From the NCBI GenBank assembly GCA_032871835.1, contig CM065297.1, positions 40,177,098 to 40,241,097 on the forward strand: a DNA stretch of 64,000 bases, read 5' to 3'. The stretch comes from Dipteronia dyeriana. Taxonomy: Eukaryota > Streptophyta > Magnoliopsida > Sapindales > Sapindaceae. Made by a program: the position numbers and the translations under genes. The notes under the pieces were generated by a model. That model saw only the letters and a list, made by a program, of their open reading frames with translations, had not been told where the DNA came from and did not search any database. Positions 12,389-25,402 of this stretch are shown here, piece after piece (position 1 is the stretch's first letter; each line of letters begins with the position of its first letter).

Positions 12389-14512
12389 TGTTGGAACCCC
12401 GTTCACCGGTTACGCAGCGGCACTAGGTTCTAATTTTTTTTATACAGATCATATCTGTATCTGGGACCAATGAACTTTGGATCGTAATTATTTTTCAGAA
12501 CTAATACATACAATATGTATACACAGGAAATTGTAATCAATAAAATAAGAAGAACATACCAACGTTTAGAGGCTTCTTCACTTTACGTTATGCTCTTGTC
12601 TAAACCAATCTTACCAACGTTTGGAAGCTTCTTCACTTTTCGATATGCTCTAGTCTGAACCACTCGATCTTCCTCGCAATCTCCTGGATCTGGTAACTGC
12701 TTGTGGGTGCTTCATGGTCTCAGGAACTTGAATGGAGGATGTAGAGAAATACTTGAAGAAACTCTTTCTTCTTAATTTGGTGTATTGATCTCATGCACAC
12801 ATGAATTGCATCTCATGCAAAACTTTCCTTCAAATATCAAAAACCACCTTTTGTCATGTATGTCTATCAAATAACGTGTACCTTTTTTATAAATATATCA
12901 GACCACTTGCTTTTTATCACAAAAATATTTTTTCTCATGCCTGCACTTATATATCTGTATATCTCGCCTGTAACCTTTATCACAAATACATATCTTTTAT
13001 ATATTCCGTATATTATATATAAACAGTCAACCTCTCTTTTTATATATATCTCTATATTGTTTGTATCCTGTACAAATACTTATATATGTGCACACACCAA
13101 TTTGCATCCTATGCAATCTCGTGTTATAATTGATATATATCTTTTAATTATCTTTTTCAAATATATCTAATATATTAAAAGTGATAATAAGTATTTTAAA
13201 TTTAAACTTAAATTCAAATACTTAGATAAATGATTTAGTAAAATAAAATAATCATATTATTTTATCTTCACCTAAATCCATGTATCAACTAACACCCTTC
13301 AATTAACAGTTAATTAATAATTCATAATTATCAATATAATTAAATAATCTAATTATTTAATTAATTTAACTATGAACATTCATTAATTAAATAATCTCAT
13401 TATTCAATTAATTCCCGAATATATATGTGTCACTTTTGTAACACAATTAATTGGATAATCCAATTAATTAACCGTGACCCTTGTTACCTAAATCAATCGA
13501 GCTAGCAAGAGGACCTAATGGACCCACAACAGTATTTTGAGTTCCAATAATCCTCGGAATCATTAATTAAACTCTTTATTTAATATTCCTTGATTATTAA
13601 CTCCGGTGTTATTCCACTAAAAACCCGAAGCTGTACTCTCTCAACTGTAGACGCTTTTATACAGACCGATACAACTCGGTGTTCATTAATATAACTATTA
13701 CATATGGTGTGATCCTCCACAGTAGTTCATAATTAGAGATGGGTCATAATGTCCGTTATACCCCTCTAATCACATATATCCTTTAAGTACCATTGATTCT
13801 CTAATGGACAATAAATCCTATTTCCTCACAGAATTAGTAGAGCGCTCATATTGTCTAAGCTCCGAATCAACCCATATGGGAACTACCATCTATTTCTCAC
13901 AAGAATGAGTGGATTCCACTATTGTGTACAAACCTTCCCAGCCACAGGCCAAACCGCAATCCAACATACGGAGTATATTGATCAGGAAATGCATCTGACC
14001 TCACCCATGGTATATCAATGACCACGATCTAACCTGAAGGAGTCGATAAGACACTCAGGATTAAGGTAACCTACATATAGCCATCATTAGTTGATATATA
14101 TGAATCTCATCGGTAAACGGATCTCAGTGAGAGATTCTTGTAGATCATGGCCCAGTCCTATATGATCACATCATACAAGGTGCATCTATTCTCATATCTC
14201 TATATGAACGATTCAGGAAAGAATCACCGCACATTACGGAATGGACCACAACTATAGATTAAACACAAATAACGTACCCATCTATATTTGCTATCTGTGG
14301 ACTCTTTATATTGTATGTCTCTTACTGTATCCATCCGTATACGACACTCATATATACAGTTCGATATTACATCTAGCAATCTTGGATGTTAAAGATATAT
14401 GAACAAGTTTATAAAATAAATAAATAACATAACAATAATGAATTGAACTTTTCTTTTTATTTATTTCATAAATCCATTTACAAATTACATCTTTAGGGCA
14501 TAAACCCCAACA
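12389..14512 (-). repeat. 3' LTR of copia B (LTR-II)
   Basis: Full-length 2.1-kb LTR, plus-strand start TGTTGGAACCCC and end CCCCAACA, with the reverse-oriented polypurine tract next to it. It contains a tandem duplication of a 55-bp unit at 12558-12667 that also occurs in B's other LTR. Confidence 0.9.
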
Positions 14513-14521
14513 ATCTCCCAC
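14513..14521 (-). other. Polypurine tract of copia B
   Basis: ATCTCCCAC on the plus strand, that is GTGGGAGAT on the minus strand, directly before the LTR start. It matches the tract at 260-269. Confidence 0.8.
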
Positions 14522-14526
14522 TTGCA

Positions 14527-17526
14527 CTAAAGCATGTGAGGCATGTCTTGTAACCCTAGACTATCTAAGTGATCCAAAAACACTTTAGCCGGTAAGGTCT
14601 TTGTAAATGGATTACCATGATTGTCTTGTGAGGATATCTTTGTGACGATCACATTTTCTCTCTACATTATCTCTCTAATGAGATGATACTTTCTCTCTAT
14701 ATGCTTCCCTCTTTTGTGACTTCTTGGTTCTTTGGAATTAGCCACAACACTAAGTGTGATGAGCATATCCAAATATGGAACAACTTTCAGATCACTCAGG
14801 AACTTACAGAACTAAACAGCCTCTTTAGCAGCTTCACAAGCAGCTACATACTCTACTTTCATGGTGGAGTCAGCAATGCAAGATTGCTTGATACTTCTCC
14901 GCACAATGGCTCCACCATCCAGGGTGAATACTGATCCAGACGTGGATTTTCTAGAATCCCTGTCTGACTGAAAATTAGAATCTGTGTATCCTAACGGGAT
15001 CAAATCCTGCCCGGAATACACTAGCATATAGTCTCTCGTTCTTCGAAGATACTTGAGAATTGTCTTGACAGCAACCCAATGATCCAATCCTGGGTTGGAC
15101 TGGTATCTAATGACTACTCTTACTGCATAGCAGATGTCCGGTCTCATGCATAACATAGCATACATGAGACTACCTTCTGCCGATGCATAGGGTACAAGTC
15201 TCATATCCTCAACTTCTTGAGGTGTCTTAGGATGTTGTTCCTTAGACAAATTAACTCCATGCCTAGAAGGTAAATTACCTTTCTTAGAGTTTTGCATCGA
15301 AAATCGCACAAGAATCTTGTCGATATATGATGCCTGAGACATTGCTATGAGTTTGTTCTTACGATCCCTTATAAGTTGGATCCCAAAAACATAACTTGCC
15401 TCTCCAAAATCTTTCATTTGGAATTGGCTAGCCAACCAGCCCTTTACATCAGACAACACTCCCACATCATGCCCAATGAGTAGGATATCATCTACGTATA
15501 GGACCAAGAAAACTACTTTCTCATCAATGATGCGCTGGTAGACACAAGGCTCATCGACATTCTGCTCGAAGCCATAGGTTTTGATCACATCATCAAACCT
15601 GATGTTCCAAGATCTAGATGCTTGCTTAAGCCCATAGATGGACCTTTACAGCTTGCAAACCTTTTACTCTTGATCTGGAGACACGAATCCCTCTAGTTGC
15701 ATCATATAGATGCTCTTATCAAGATTGACATTCTAGAATGCAGTCTTGATGTCCATTTGCCAAATTTTGTAATCGAAATAGGCAGCAATGGATAAGAGAA
15801 TCCAAATAGACTTAAACATAGCTACTGGCAAGAAGGTCTCTTCATAATCGATCCCTTCTTTTTGGGTATAACCCTTAGCCTTTAGCCTTGCCTTGAAGGT
15901 CTATACCTTCCTGTCTACTCCTCTCTTTCTCTTGTAGATCCACTTATACCCTATGGGTTTTACCCCATTCGGTAAGTCTACAAGATCCCAGACTGAGTTA
16001 GAGTACATGGACTCCATCTTGAGATTCATGGCTTTTAGCCATTCCTCTTTATCAAGATCTTCCATTGCATTCTTAAATGTCAATGGATCATCAACACTAT
16101 GCAGAGACAACACCTTGTCCCTCACCTATAGCTAAATAGCATTCAGGTTGTCTCAAAACCCTCTCACTACTTCTAGGTGGTTGTGTATCCTGATCAGGAA
16201 CCATCTGACTCTCAGATGTTTGTGGAACAATAACTCTTGTTGATGAAGCACTAGTCTCACCAGGCTCCAACTCATTTAATACAATTTTGGAATGAGGTTT
16301 ATGGTCACTAATGTAATTGTCCTCAAGAAACATTGCATTTGTCGATATAAATACTTTGTTATCTTCAGGACTATAGAAGTGTCCACCTCTGGTCTCGTTA
16401 GAGTACCCTACAGACAGGCAGACAACAGATTTGGAGTCTAGCTTTCCAATTCTATTCTTTAGCACGTGTGTTGGACACCCACATATGCTGAAATGTCGCA
16501 AACTAGCTTTACGACCATTCCATAACTCTAGGGGAGTCTTATAAACAGATTTGGATGGCACTACATTCAAAATGTAAGCCGCTGTTTGTAACGCATATCC
16601 CCAGAAGGAATTTGGTAATGATGAGAAACTAATCATAGATCTCACCATTTCCATTAGGGTTCTATTTCTCCTCTCCGCTACACCATTTTGCTGAGGTGTA
16701 CTGGAGCTGTGAGTTGGGAAACTATCCCATGCTCGACCATAAAGTCTTCAAACTCTTGGTCAAGGTACTCACCTCCATGATCCAATCATAGTGACTTGAT
16801 AGTCCTACCTAATTGATTCTCAACTTCAGCTCGAAACTCTTTGAACTTTTCAAATGTTTTCGACTTTCGTTGCATCAGGTAGACGTATCCGTATCTTGAG
16901 TAGTCATCTATAAAGGTGACATAATACTCATAACCACCCCTCACTTTAACATTCATCGGGCCACTGACGTCTGTATGTATATGCTCTAGCTTTTTTTTTA
17001 GCTCTAAACCCTTTTCCAGTAAAAGGTCTCTTAGTCATCTTACCTTCCAGACAAGATTCACAGACAGGTAAGGTGCCAACTTTTAACCCACTTAAAGGTC
17101 CGTTTTTTCCTAGTGTGTCTATCCGGTCAAGGTTGATATGACCAAGCCTACGTGTCATTATCTGGAGAAATCTTATGTCATTTAGTTTTTGGTTTTTCAA
17201 CCTTAAACATTTCGATGTTGAGCGGTGTTGAGCAGTGTAGTATGTATTAACGGTCTTAACACATACAAATTGTTTTCATTAATTCCTGTACAAATATTCA
17301 GACCATTCTTTCCAATAATAATAGACTTATTATTAAAAGAAACAGAATATTTTTGTTCTAACAACTTAGAAACAGAAATCAAATTCCGTGTAAATTCAGG
17401 AATATAAAATACATTGTCCAACAATATATAATTATTACAAAAACGTAATCTAATTAGTTCATCTTCTACAAAACACGACTCAAGAACAAGTAAATCATAT
17501 TTAATTTTCTTGGAATTCTTCTTGCT
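14527..17526 (-). pseudogene. Copia B pol: integrase, RT, RNase H, with protease deleted
   Basis: Read on the minus strand. The end of protease gives LLDNVFYIPEFTRNL (about 17424). Next are the pre-integrase finger with CESCLEGKMTKRPFTG (about 17050) and the integrase C-terminal part [15 protein letters not shown] (about 16430). RT starts near 16060 (WDLVDLPNGVKPIGYKWIYK) and shows the catalytic box LYVDDILL at about 15490. RNase H includes GYTDSNFQSDRDSRKSTSG and IADSTMKVEYVAACEA; the tail ends at a TAG at 14527 next to the polypurine tract. The catalytic protease motif DSGATNH, present in A, is missing: the frame jumps from CFVEDE to LIRLRFCNN. Several stops and frame changes are present, for example near 15900. 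Longest intact piece is 14812-15588. Confidence 0.9.
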
Positions 17527-18237
17527 TTAGGCTTTCTTGGGTTTGGGCTTACCCTTCGCTTTCCCAGTAGACCTCTTTCTCTTCTTATTATTAGAGTAGG
17601 AAGATGGTTCGGCAACATTTGCCTTACTTGTCTTACCCTTGTTGTCCTTAGTCAAGGACTCAAGGGTAGTGAGCTCATTAAGCAATTGTATGAGATTGAA
17701 CCTTAACTTTTTCATCCAGTAGTTGTTCTTAAACTGATCAAAACTCTTCGAAAGAGTCGTCAGTATGATGCTTACTTGATTTGGTTCGTCAATGGCCCTG
17801 CCATTGACTTCTGCCTTGTTGAAGTAGGACATCATGCTCAGGATATATTCTCGAACTGACGTACCTTTCTTCATACGAGTGAGCATAGCGGAACTAACAA
17901 CTTCATGTCGCTTTTGCTCGAAGGGCTGCCCGAACATAGCTTGCAATGACTCCACGATTTCGAATGCTGAAGTCATTGCTTCATGCTTTGTGACAAGCAC
18001 GTCTGTTATAGAAGCCAGCAGATATGTTCGGGCCTTCTCATCATATGAGACCCATCGCTCGTATGCCTCACGAACAGTTCGTGTGGCATTGGCAACAGGC
18101 GCAGGAGGACATTCCTTAGTCAGCACAAACTTGAGGTCTTTGGTGACAAATATTGCATTATTGTTAAGTTTCCACTTAGTGTAGTTATCACCAATTAATT
18201 TGTCGTTTGCAAGAATTTAAAGTAACGCCAAAGACAT
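17527..18237 (-). pseudogene. Copia B gag, nearly open, zinc knuckle lost
   Basis: Minus-strand gag starting at the ATG 18237-18235. The seventh codon is TAA where A has CAA; from about 18126 the frame is open to 17527. The N-terminal copia gag domain matches A through KRKRSTGKAKGKPKPKKA, then ends. The segment that in A holds HWKRNC is deleted, so this gag would lack its nucleic-acid-binding CCHC knuckle. The 5' leader precedes it. Confidence 0.85.
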
Positions 18238-19902
18238 TATTGCTGAAATAAATAAAATATTCATTCAGTCATTTATTTAAAACAAGTGCGAGTGCTTTGG
18301 CATAAATTTAAACATGATGCATACACATGTTGAACGAACTAGAACTACCCTAAAACTAGTTGCTATACCACGACAATCCAACATACCAAAAATAAGTGCC
18401 GCCATAGGGTCGGTCAAGTCTTTGCATGTTGGACCGAGACATTCTCAATCAAATGATATTCTAGAATAACTCTTATTCCATATCATTCAACCATTGTTCA
18501 TTCAGTCAGGTTTTTAATTAACAAACTTAATCAAAACCTTTGTGAGTGTAACCCACCATTTCAGATCTCACAAGCTTAACTCTAGAATTGCCGTCTTAGG
18601 GTCGGTCAATCCCGAAATACCCTCAGAAATCCTATCCGTTAGGAAGTCAACTTTGGTATTGACCTTTGTGGAAACTCTTCTTAGGGAGGGCAAAAGCAAA
18701 GTCGTCACGAGGCCCCACTCGGATCTCACGTTGTTGAACTAATGATAGAGACCGCGGGATATATATGTCATATATCCCTCTCCCACTAACTATTTTAAAA
18801 TTAGGGTTTTCTATTAACCGTTAATGTACCTAGATTCTACAGGATTAAACGACTAACTTTAATCATGTTATCTAGCGCATTAAATAATTAGAAACAAATT
18901 CTAATTAACTAATAAATTATTGATGATTTTTAACAATTAAAAATCTAATCTATTAGTGAATAATCTAAGCTTTTGTAAACTATCTACTAAGGTCAGATTA
19001 TTATGATAGTGTTTACCAAATTTTAACAATTAAAACTCTAACACTTTATTCGGTTAATTTATTATTTGGTAATTAATCATATTAATCATAATTACAATAA
19101 ATGACCCTATTAATCTAACTTATTAAACTCTCTAATAACTAGATTAATATTAATGAGAATTATCAAGTTTTCTAATCATTAAAAAACTAATTTCATTATT
19201 CATAGCCAATTATGTATATTGCCATTTTAATCACATTAAAAAAAATACATAAAATATCAGGCTATGATGCATGTATAACATATCAAATATATTTGTGTAG
19301 GCACATCTAATCTAAATGACCTACGTATGCATGCTAATGCTTTTATCATCACATAATATAAACCATACATGAATTGACTGAGTACTGTAGATTATTTAAC
19401 CTAAAAAATTGGAATCTAAAATTACAAAAAAAAAAATCCAAGGCATTCCTTGGTCTTCTAGTAACTTCAGATATCTTCCAGTCTCTTCAGGTCACTCCGA
19501 TTTATCTCATGAACCTGAAACGGGAATCTGCATTGAACACACTAAGCAACACTTGCCAACGGAACCGTGTGTGAACAGTACCTGGTGAATAGTGCCGGCA
19601 TAAACAGTGTTCGGTGAACAGTAACGCCGTGAACAGTACCGACGTCGCGCGCATTTCCAGTTCTTCGTATACAGGTTACAATTTTTTTTATTATTATTTA
19701 CAATACAATAACAGTAAAATAAATAAAATAAAAATTATACAACCCATAAACCCTAAATCCACAGAACCAAAAAAATTACGATCAACCATGTTTAAATTAA
19801 ACAATTTAAATATAAACATTCATACAATCATAAAGATGGTGCCTACACATTCATACATACAGGAGCATCGAAAAACATTTCCTGTTCTGAAAAATAAAAT
19901 TG
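18238..19902 (-). other. Copia B leader with a small repeat cluster
   Basis: Counterpart of A's leader, in reverse. At 19571-19640 it contains four to five imperfect copies of GTGAACAGTAC-type units (GTGAACAGTACC, GTGAATAGTGCC, TAAACAGTGTTCG, GTGAACAGTAAC, GTGAACAGTACC) followed by a GC-rich GACGTCGCGCGC. A's leader lacks this block. No gene seen. Confidence 0.65.
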
Positions 19903-19916
19903 GCTCTAATACCAAT
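19903..19916 (-). other. Copia B primer-binding site
   Basis: GCTCTAATACCAAT on the plus strand, that is ATTGGTATTAGAGC on the minus strand: the Met-tRNA site with one change (CAG to TAG). Confidence 0.85.
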
Positions 19917-21490
19917 TGTTGGAACCCCGTTCACCGGTTAAGCAGCGGAACTAGGTTTTAAATTTTTTTATACAGATCATATTTGTATCTGGGACCAACG
20001 AACTTTGGATCGTAATTATTTTTGAGAACTAATACATACAATATGTATACACAGGAAATTGTAATCAATAAAATCAGAAGAACATACCAACGTTTAGAGG
20101 CTCCTTCACTTTACGTTATTCTCTTGTCTGAACCAATCTTACCAACGTTTGGAAGCTTTATCACTTTTCGATATGCTCCAGTCTGAACTACTCGATCTTC
20201 CTCGCTCTCTCCCGGATCTGGTAACTGCGTGTGGGCGCGGCACGGTCTCAGAAACTAGAATGGAGGATGTAGAGAAATACTTGAAGAAACTCTTTCTTCG
20301 TAATTTGGTGTATTGATCTCATGCACACATGAATTGCATCTCATGCAAGACTTTCCCTTCACATATCAAAAACCACTTTTTGTCTTGTATGTCTATCAAA
20401 TAACGTGTACCTTTTTTATAAATATATCAGACCACTTGCTTTTTATCACAAAAATATTTTTTCTCACGCCTGCACTTATATATCTGTATATCTCGCCTGC
20501 AACCTTTATCACAAATACATATCTTTTATATATTTCGTATATTATATGTAAAAAGTCAACCTCTCTGTTTATATATATCTGTATATTGTTTGTATCGTAT
20601 ACAAACACTTATATATGTGCACACACCAATTTGCATCCTATGCAATCTCTTGTGTTATAATTGATATATATATTTTAATTATCTTTTTCAAATATATCTA
20701 ATATATTAAAAGTGATAATAAGTATTTTTAATTTAAACTTAAATTCAAATACTTAGATAAATTATTTAGTAAAATAAAATAATCATATTATTTTATCTTC
20801 ACCTAAATCCATGTATCAACTAACACCCTTCAATTAACTGTTAATTAATAATTCATAATTATCAATATAATTAAATAATCTAATTATTTAATTAATTTAA
20901 CTATCAACATTCATTAATTAAATAATCTCATTATTCAGTTAATTCTCGAATATATACGTGTCACTTTTGTAACACAATTAATTGGACAATCCAATTAATT
21001 AACCGTGACTCTTGTTACCTAAATCGATCGGGCTAGCAAGGGTACCTAATGGACCCATAGTATTTTGAGCTCCAATAATCCTCAGAATCATTAATTAAAC
21101 TCTTTATTTAATATTCGTTGATTATTAAATCCGGTGTTATTCCACTAAAAACCCGAAGCTATACTCTCTCAACTGTAGATGTTTTTACACAGACCGATAC
21201 AACTCGGTGTCCATCGATATAGCTATTACATATTGTGTGATACTCCACAGTAGTTCATAATTAGAGTTGGGTCATAATGTCCGTCATACCCCTCTAATCA
21301 CATATATCCTTTAAGTACCATTGATTCTCTAATGGACAATAAATCCTATTTCCTCACAGAATTAGTAGAGCGCTCATATTGTCTAAGCCCCGAATCAACC
21401 CTTAATAGAACTACCATCTACATCTCACAAGAATGAGTGGATTCCACTATTGTGTACAAACCTTCCTAGCCACAGGCCAAACCACAATCT
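19917..21490 (-). repeat. 5' LTR of copia B, truncated
   Basis: Starts TGTTGGAACCCC on the plus strand and aligns closely with B's other LTR, including the 55-bp tandem duplication (20086-20195). Similarity stops after GGCCAAACCACAATCT; the last 0.5 kb of the LTR is missing and gypsy sequence follows. Confidence 0.85.
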
Positions 21491-22270
21491 CATGGTGGTC
21501 ACAATACAGATGGACAACTGCTTGCTCTACCGTGTCCAGATTTACATAGGGAGCAGTGTGGACATCTTTTTCAAAGACACCTTATAAAAGCTCAATCTGA
21601 AGCGATGGTGTTACAATAGTTGCACTACCATCTTGTACGGGTTCACATGGGACTCGATTATACTAGTATGAGTAAAAATTCTACCGGTTATCATTGGTAT
21701 TGTGCCTCTACAAAAGAAAATGATGATAGACTTCATTGTGGTTGACACCCCGTCGGCCTACAACACCATATTAGGAAGGCCTTTCCTATCAACACTCAAG
21801 GGGGTACTATCAATCTACCACAACATCCTGAAGTTTCCATTAGAAAATGAGGTAGGTGAGGTACGTGTGGACCAGTAGGCCGCCTGTAAATGCTATGTAG
21901 TATCAGGCAGTCCCGCAGCACTAGCGAAACATTATGCGCAAGCCGCTTATAGGTTGGCTGTCGACCCCATTTTCAAACCGATAAAGTAGAAGAGGCAACA
22001 CTACAACATAAAAAGAAATGCCTCCATACAAGGAGAGGTTGACAAGTTGATAAAGGTTGGATTTATTAGGGAATCTTGATACCCTAATTGGATCACAAAT
22101 CTAGTCATGGTCATCAAAGCGAATGAAAAATGGCGTTTGTGCATTGACTATACAGATCTCAACCGTGCATGTCTTAAGGATAGCTTCCCCTTGCTCAAAA
22201 TCGATCAGCGAGTGGACTCCACTACGGAAAACAAGCTCTTGAGTTTTATGGACGTGTTTTTAGGGTACAA
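21491..22270 (+). pseudogene. Gypsy G1 protease-RT fragment
   Basis: Continues the plus-strand gypsy interrupted at 6423. The protease C-terminal region gives MMIDFIVVDTPSAYNTILGR (about 21720-21780), the usual FxVVD-YNxILGRP motif of plant gypsy pol. RT then starts: GEVDKLIKVGFIRE, PNWITNLVMVIKANEKWRLC, IDYTDLNRACLKDSFPLL, ending at LLSFMDVFLGYN near 22268. The catalytic YVDD box and everything downstream are missing. Frames are broken before 22107, for example by TAG at the IKPIK position near 21989. Confidence 0.85.
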
Positions 22271-23689
22271 CAAGACAAGATCAGGGAGTGGTCGGGGAAG
22301 CCCCATCACCATCTCTGATCTCTTGTCCAGGCACTACCCCCCGCTAAAAAGGGTCTGAGCATAAGCGCATTGTTGCCAGGCAGATCATGAGACCAGGATA
22401 ACCGAATGACAATCTTGATGCCTTAGTCGGGCTACCAACCCCAAGAAGGGTCTAGATGTAAGTGTATAGTTGTCTGCTAGGTCGAAATCACCATGGTATG
22501 GTACCTCCCTGGTGTGGGGACCAAAGGTGCCCAGATTAACTTGACTCGGTATTTCTCCAAGATTCCTAACAATAGGAATTCCTAGTATCCCAATTCTCAT
22601 AGAAAGGAAAATTAACATGGTAGGAAGGGCCGTGGGGACTGCCTTGACCAAGTACTTTAGTGACCTGGTACCGGTCATTTGTTTACTCCAGTTTATTCTT
22701 TCACCTATTTTTAAGTTGTTTTGAGTCGAAAGGGTTCATTTAAACCATGCTTGCAGTAGGAACTTAAAGTCAAAGCAGCAAACGTCTTAAGTTATAACCT
22801 GAATACTAGGGTGCAATAACAAATGGAGGTCCTTGGTACCCAAGCCCTTGATACGCGTCATTTCACTTAAATCCCTATACTGTGATAGTCCACTATCCGA
22901 AAGACCACTAAAATAGATAGCCTCATGAGTTATGACTCGAGAGATTGGATTTTCACTAAGCATCTAAAGTTAGAACAAGTCATCAGGTCTATTGAACCTC
23001 ATGAGTTCGGTATATGTTAAACTTTTCTTGTATTACCAGAATCTATTTAAGTCAGGTATGCATAGGGGAGTGCACTCTAGGATCAAGTCAAATAGATTAA
23101 GCAATATATATTCAACCAAGGGATGATTAAACCAAACACAAGAACGGAAGAAAGAAGACTTTTCTACTCATATCAAGAAGGGAGCCCATCTCTTGGTATC
23201 GGACTACATCATATAAAAAAAAGAGTCACCATTGAAGAAATAACATGAATGGTTTGTTTTTGTTTCTTGATCCAACAGGGCACCCACCCCTATCTCTGGG
23301 TAACATAAACAAGCGATATATCAGACTAATGGTTCATGCGTCAGCATCTTCTTGGTGTCCCCCTCTAACAACTCCATCTCTTGGTGGCTGATCGCCGACC
23401 TGATCTTCGATTAACACTTGAGCAACATCGATTAGAATCTCATGAGGGATGAGCTTAATCTAGGAGGTCGTGGAAACCTCCACACCTACCTGTTCCTCTA
23501 TTGAATCCACCTTAGCTACCCCTCTCGCTGAAGCCAAACCGGGTTGACTTTCGACAACCTCTTTGAAGACGAACTGGTCTTCCATAATTCCTTGATCAGT
23601 AGCAAATTTTCTTCTACCTCCTTGGAAGCAGGTAGAACCCTCTCAATCCATGGTTGCTGATTTTCAATGTTTGTGCCCTCATCAACAAC
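22271..23689. other. Gypsy spacer between pol and antisense ORF; no gene seen
   Basis: After the abrupt RT end the sequence does not read as pol on either strand. It is less AT-rich than the LTRs. Its position before a minus-strand accessory ORF matches the pol-to-antisense-ORF spacer of G2, G3 and G4. The last part (about 23340-23689) probably belongs to the antisense ORF but is too broken to define. Confidence 0.4.
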
Positions 23690-24720
23690 AGCAGCTCAAG
23701 AGGTGTCTGCTTCATCACTAGCGGAACTTAACATCTTTTTCGCTCTATCCATGATCTCCTCCCTATCATAGTTCGTGATGGTGGCTAAGTCAAAGGGATG
23801 AGGTAGAGCCTGGGCTAATTGGAAGGCAACATAGAAGTAGCCATCACCGAAAGAGGAATCAACCCCAGCCTCTGAGCTGGCCAATCTAGCGTGCAGATTT
23901 TTGTTTTCTACCTTTTTGCTCCCTAGCCTTCTTTCTTAATGAGTTTCTTTCTATTGCCTGCTGTTCCGACCTGTAGGTCTCCTTATCTAGAGAGCGCTTC
24001 AACCTCTCTAGGTCATAGCGTGTATCCTCTAGCGCCTTCTTGATCTCATCCATGATAAGCTTCAATGCCTGCACCACGGCCTTGGTTTGATCGAGATCCC
24101 CTTTGGTGACCTCAGCATCAGACTCATCCTTTTCAGCACGAGTCCTCAATGAGGCCATCTGATGGCTCACCGCTACGTTATACGTGAAAGTCTGTAAAGC
24201 ATAGCAACCAAGTTAGTCAACACCCAGATACTAGTTATGTAAATGCCAAAAGAATAATGGGATAGGGTATGACAACACACTTACCTCAGCAATAAGGGCA
24301 GCACTCTTAATGAGAAGAATCTCAGATGGTAGAGAGGTCATCAAATCTAAGTAGCCACTAGGGTAGGAGATAACAAGCTATTTGGAGGACCTCGTTTTGT
24401 TCAGAATACCTCGTTCGAGATCTAGTTCTCGTACTGAGAGTTACAGAGGTGGATGCAACGGAGGTTCCAAGACTTCTTGCTGTTTAGAGAGGTACCGTAG
24501 CAGACAGATGAGGTGGAATTGCAACAGCGATAGAGGAAGTAAAAATAGTGGCAGTGGAGTTGGAAGCCACAGAAGTAGTAGCAGGTGGTGCAGCAAAGCC
24601 CCAACCTCTTACCCTAGTTAGTCGGGATGCAAAAACATCCATCTAAGACATAAGCCTAGAGGTGAGAGGTGCCTTGGGAACTCCAACCGGTATACTCCTC
24701 GCCACGACTAGGGGAGGAGG
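23690..24720 (-). pseudogene. Antisense accessory ORF of gypsy G1, coiled-coil part
   Basis: Minus-strand exons separated by a likely intron at 24192-24284 (donor CTGAG|GTAAGT, acceptor TTTACAG, 93 bp). The downstream exon encodes a charged heptad-rich segment (24170-23886; RYDLERLKRSLDKETYRSEQ), then an acidic C-terminal part ending near 23696. Upstream (24720-24290) is Pro/Ser/Thr-rich and interrupted by stops. Coiled coils after an N-terminal globular domain are seen in the equivalent ORFs of G3 and G4. The N-terminal domain is missing here, cut by the LTR fragment at 24729. Function unknown. Confidence 0.6.
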
Positions 24721-24728
24721 GGGCCTAA

Positions 24729-25402
24729 TGTCGGAACCCCGTTCACCGGTCATGCTGCGGAAGTAGGTTTATTAAAATTTTATACAGATCATAATTGATA
24801 TGGGACCAGTGAACTTGGGATCGAAATTATTTTTGAAACTAATACATATAATATGTATACACAATAAATTGTAATCAATAAAATCAGAAAAAGAAAATCC
24901 CACCAACATTTGGAGGCTCCTTCACTTTACGATGTGCTCCTGTCTAAACCACTCGATCACCCTCACTATCTCTCGGGACAAGTAACTGCATGTGAGCGCG
25001 TCATGGTCTCAAAAACTTGAATGGAGGGTGTAGAGAAAAGAATTGAAGAAAATCTTTTTTCAATGTGTTTCAACAACACAAAAGCATAAATAAATAAAAA
25101 ACTTTTTATTTTTTAATATTTATTTTCTTTTGTGCACGATGCACATCAAAATTTTTATATAAAAAGACTTTTTTTTTTTGCTTTTCTTTCCTTTCTTTTT
25201 GGTGTTATATTCTCACACACACAACTTGCACAAATGACAGTGCATTGACTTATGCGTTTTTTTCTTGTGTTTTTAGTTAAATAATATACATATATATATA
25301 TATATATATATCAAATATATATATATATATTTCCCTTTTAATTGATATCTTGTTTTGGTCGGTTTTCAAAGAATATATAACATATATATATTAAAAACCT
25401 GA
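24729..25402 (-). repeat. LTR-II fragment (U5 side), truncated
   Basis: Starts TGTCGGAACCCCGTTCACCGG on the plus strand (split here as TGTCGGAACC plus CCGTTCACCGG) and follows other LTR-II copies through the GTAACTGC and GGAGGGTGTAGAG region. It then runs through AT-rich and TA-repeat sequence and stops about 1.4 kb short. The break joins it directly to a minus-strand gypsy gag zinc knuckle. Confidence 0.75.

Larger units (their letters stand above)
12389..21490 (-). mobile_element. Copia element B (LTR-II family), 5' LTR truncated
   Basis: Minus-strand order from high to low coordinates: truncated 5' LTR, primer site, leader, gag, integrase, RT, RNase H, polypurine tract, full 3' LTR. It is the same family as A and faces it tail to tail. 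Its low-coordinate LTR starts exactly where A's pol stops. Its high-coordinate LTR is cut about 0.5 kb before its expected end and abuts gypsy protease sequence. Polyprotein regions are broken by stops and deletions. Confidence 0.85.

Noticed and set aside
24382..24621. Ser/Gly-rich plus-strand frame
   Set aside because: It is the complement of the Pro/Ser/Thr-rich exon of the minus-strand accessory ORF, with no motif of its own.
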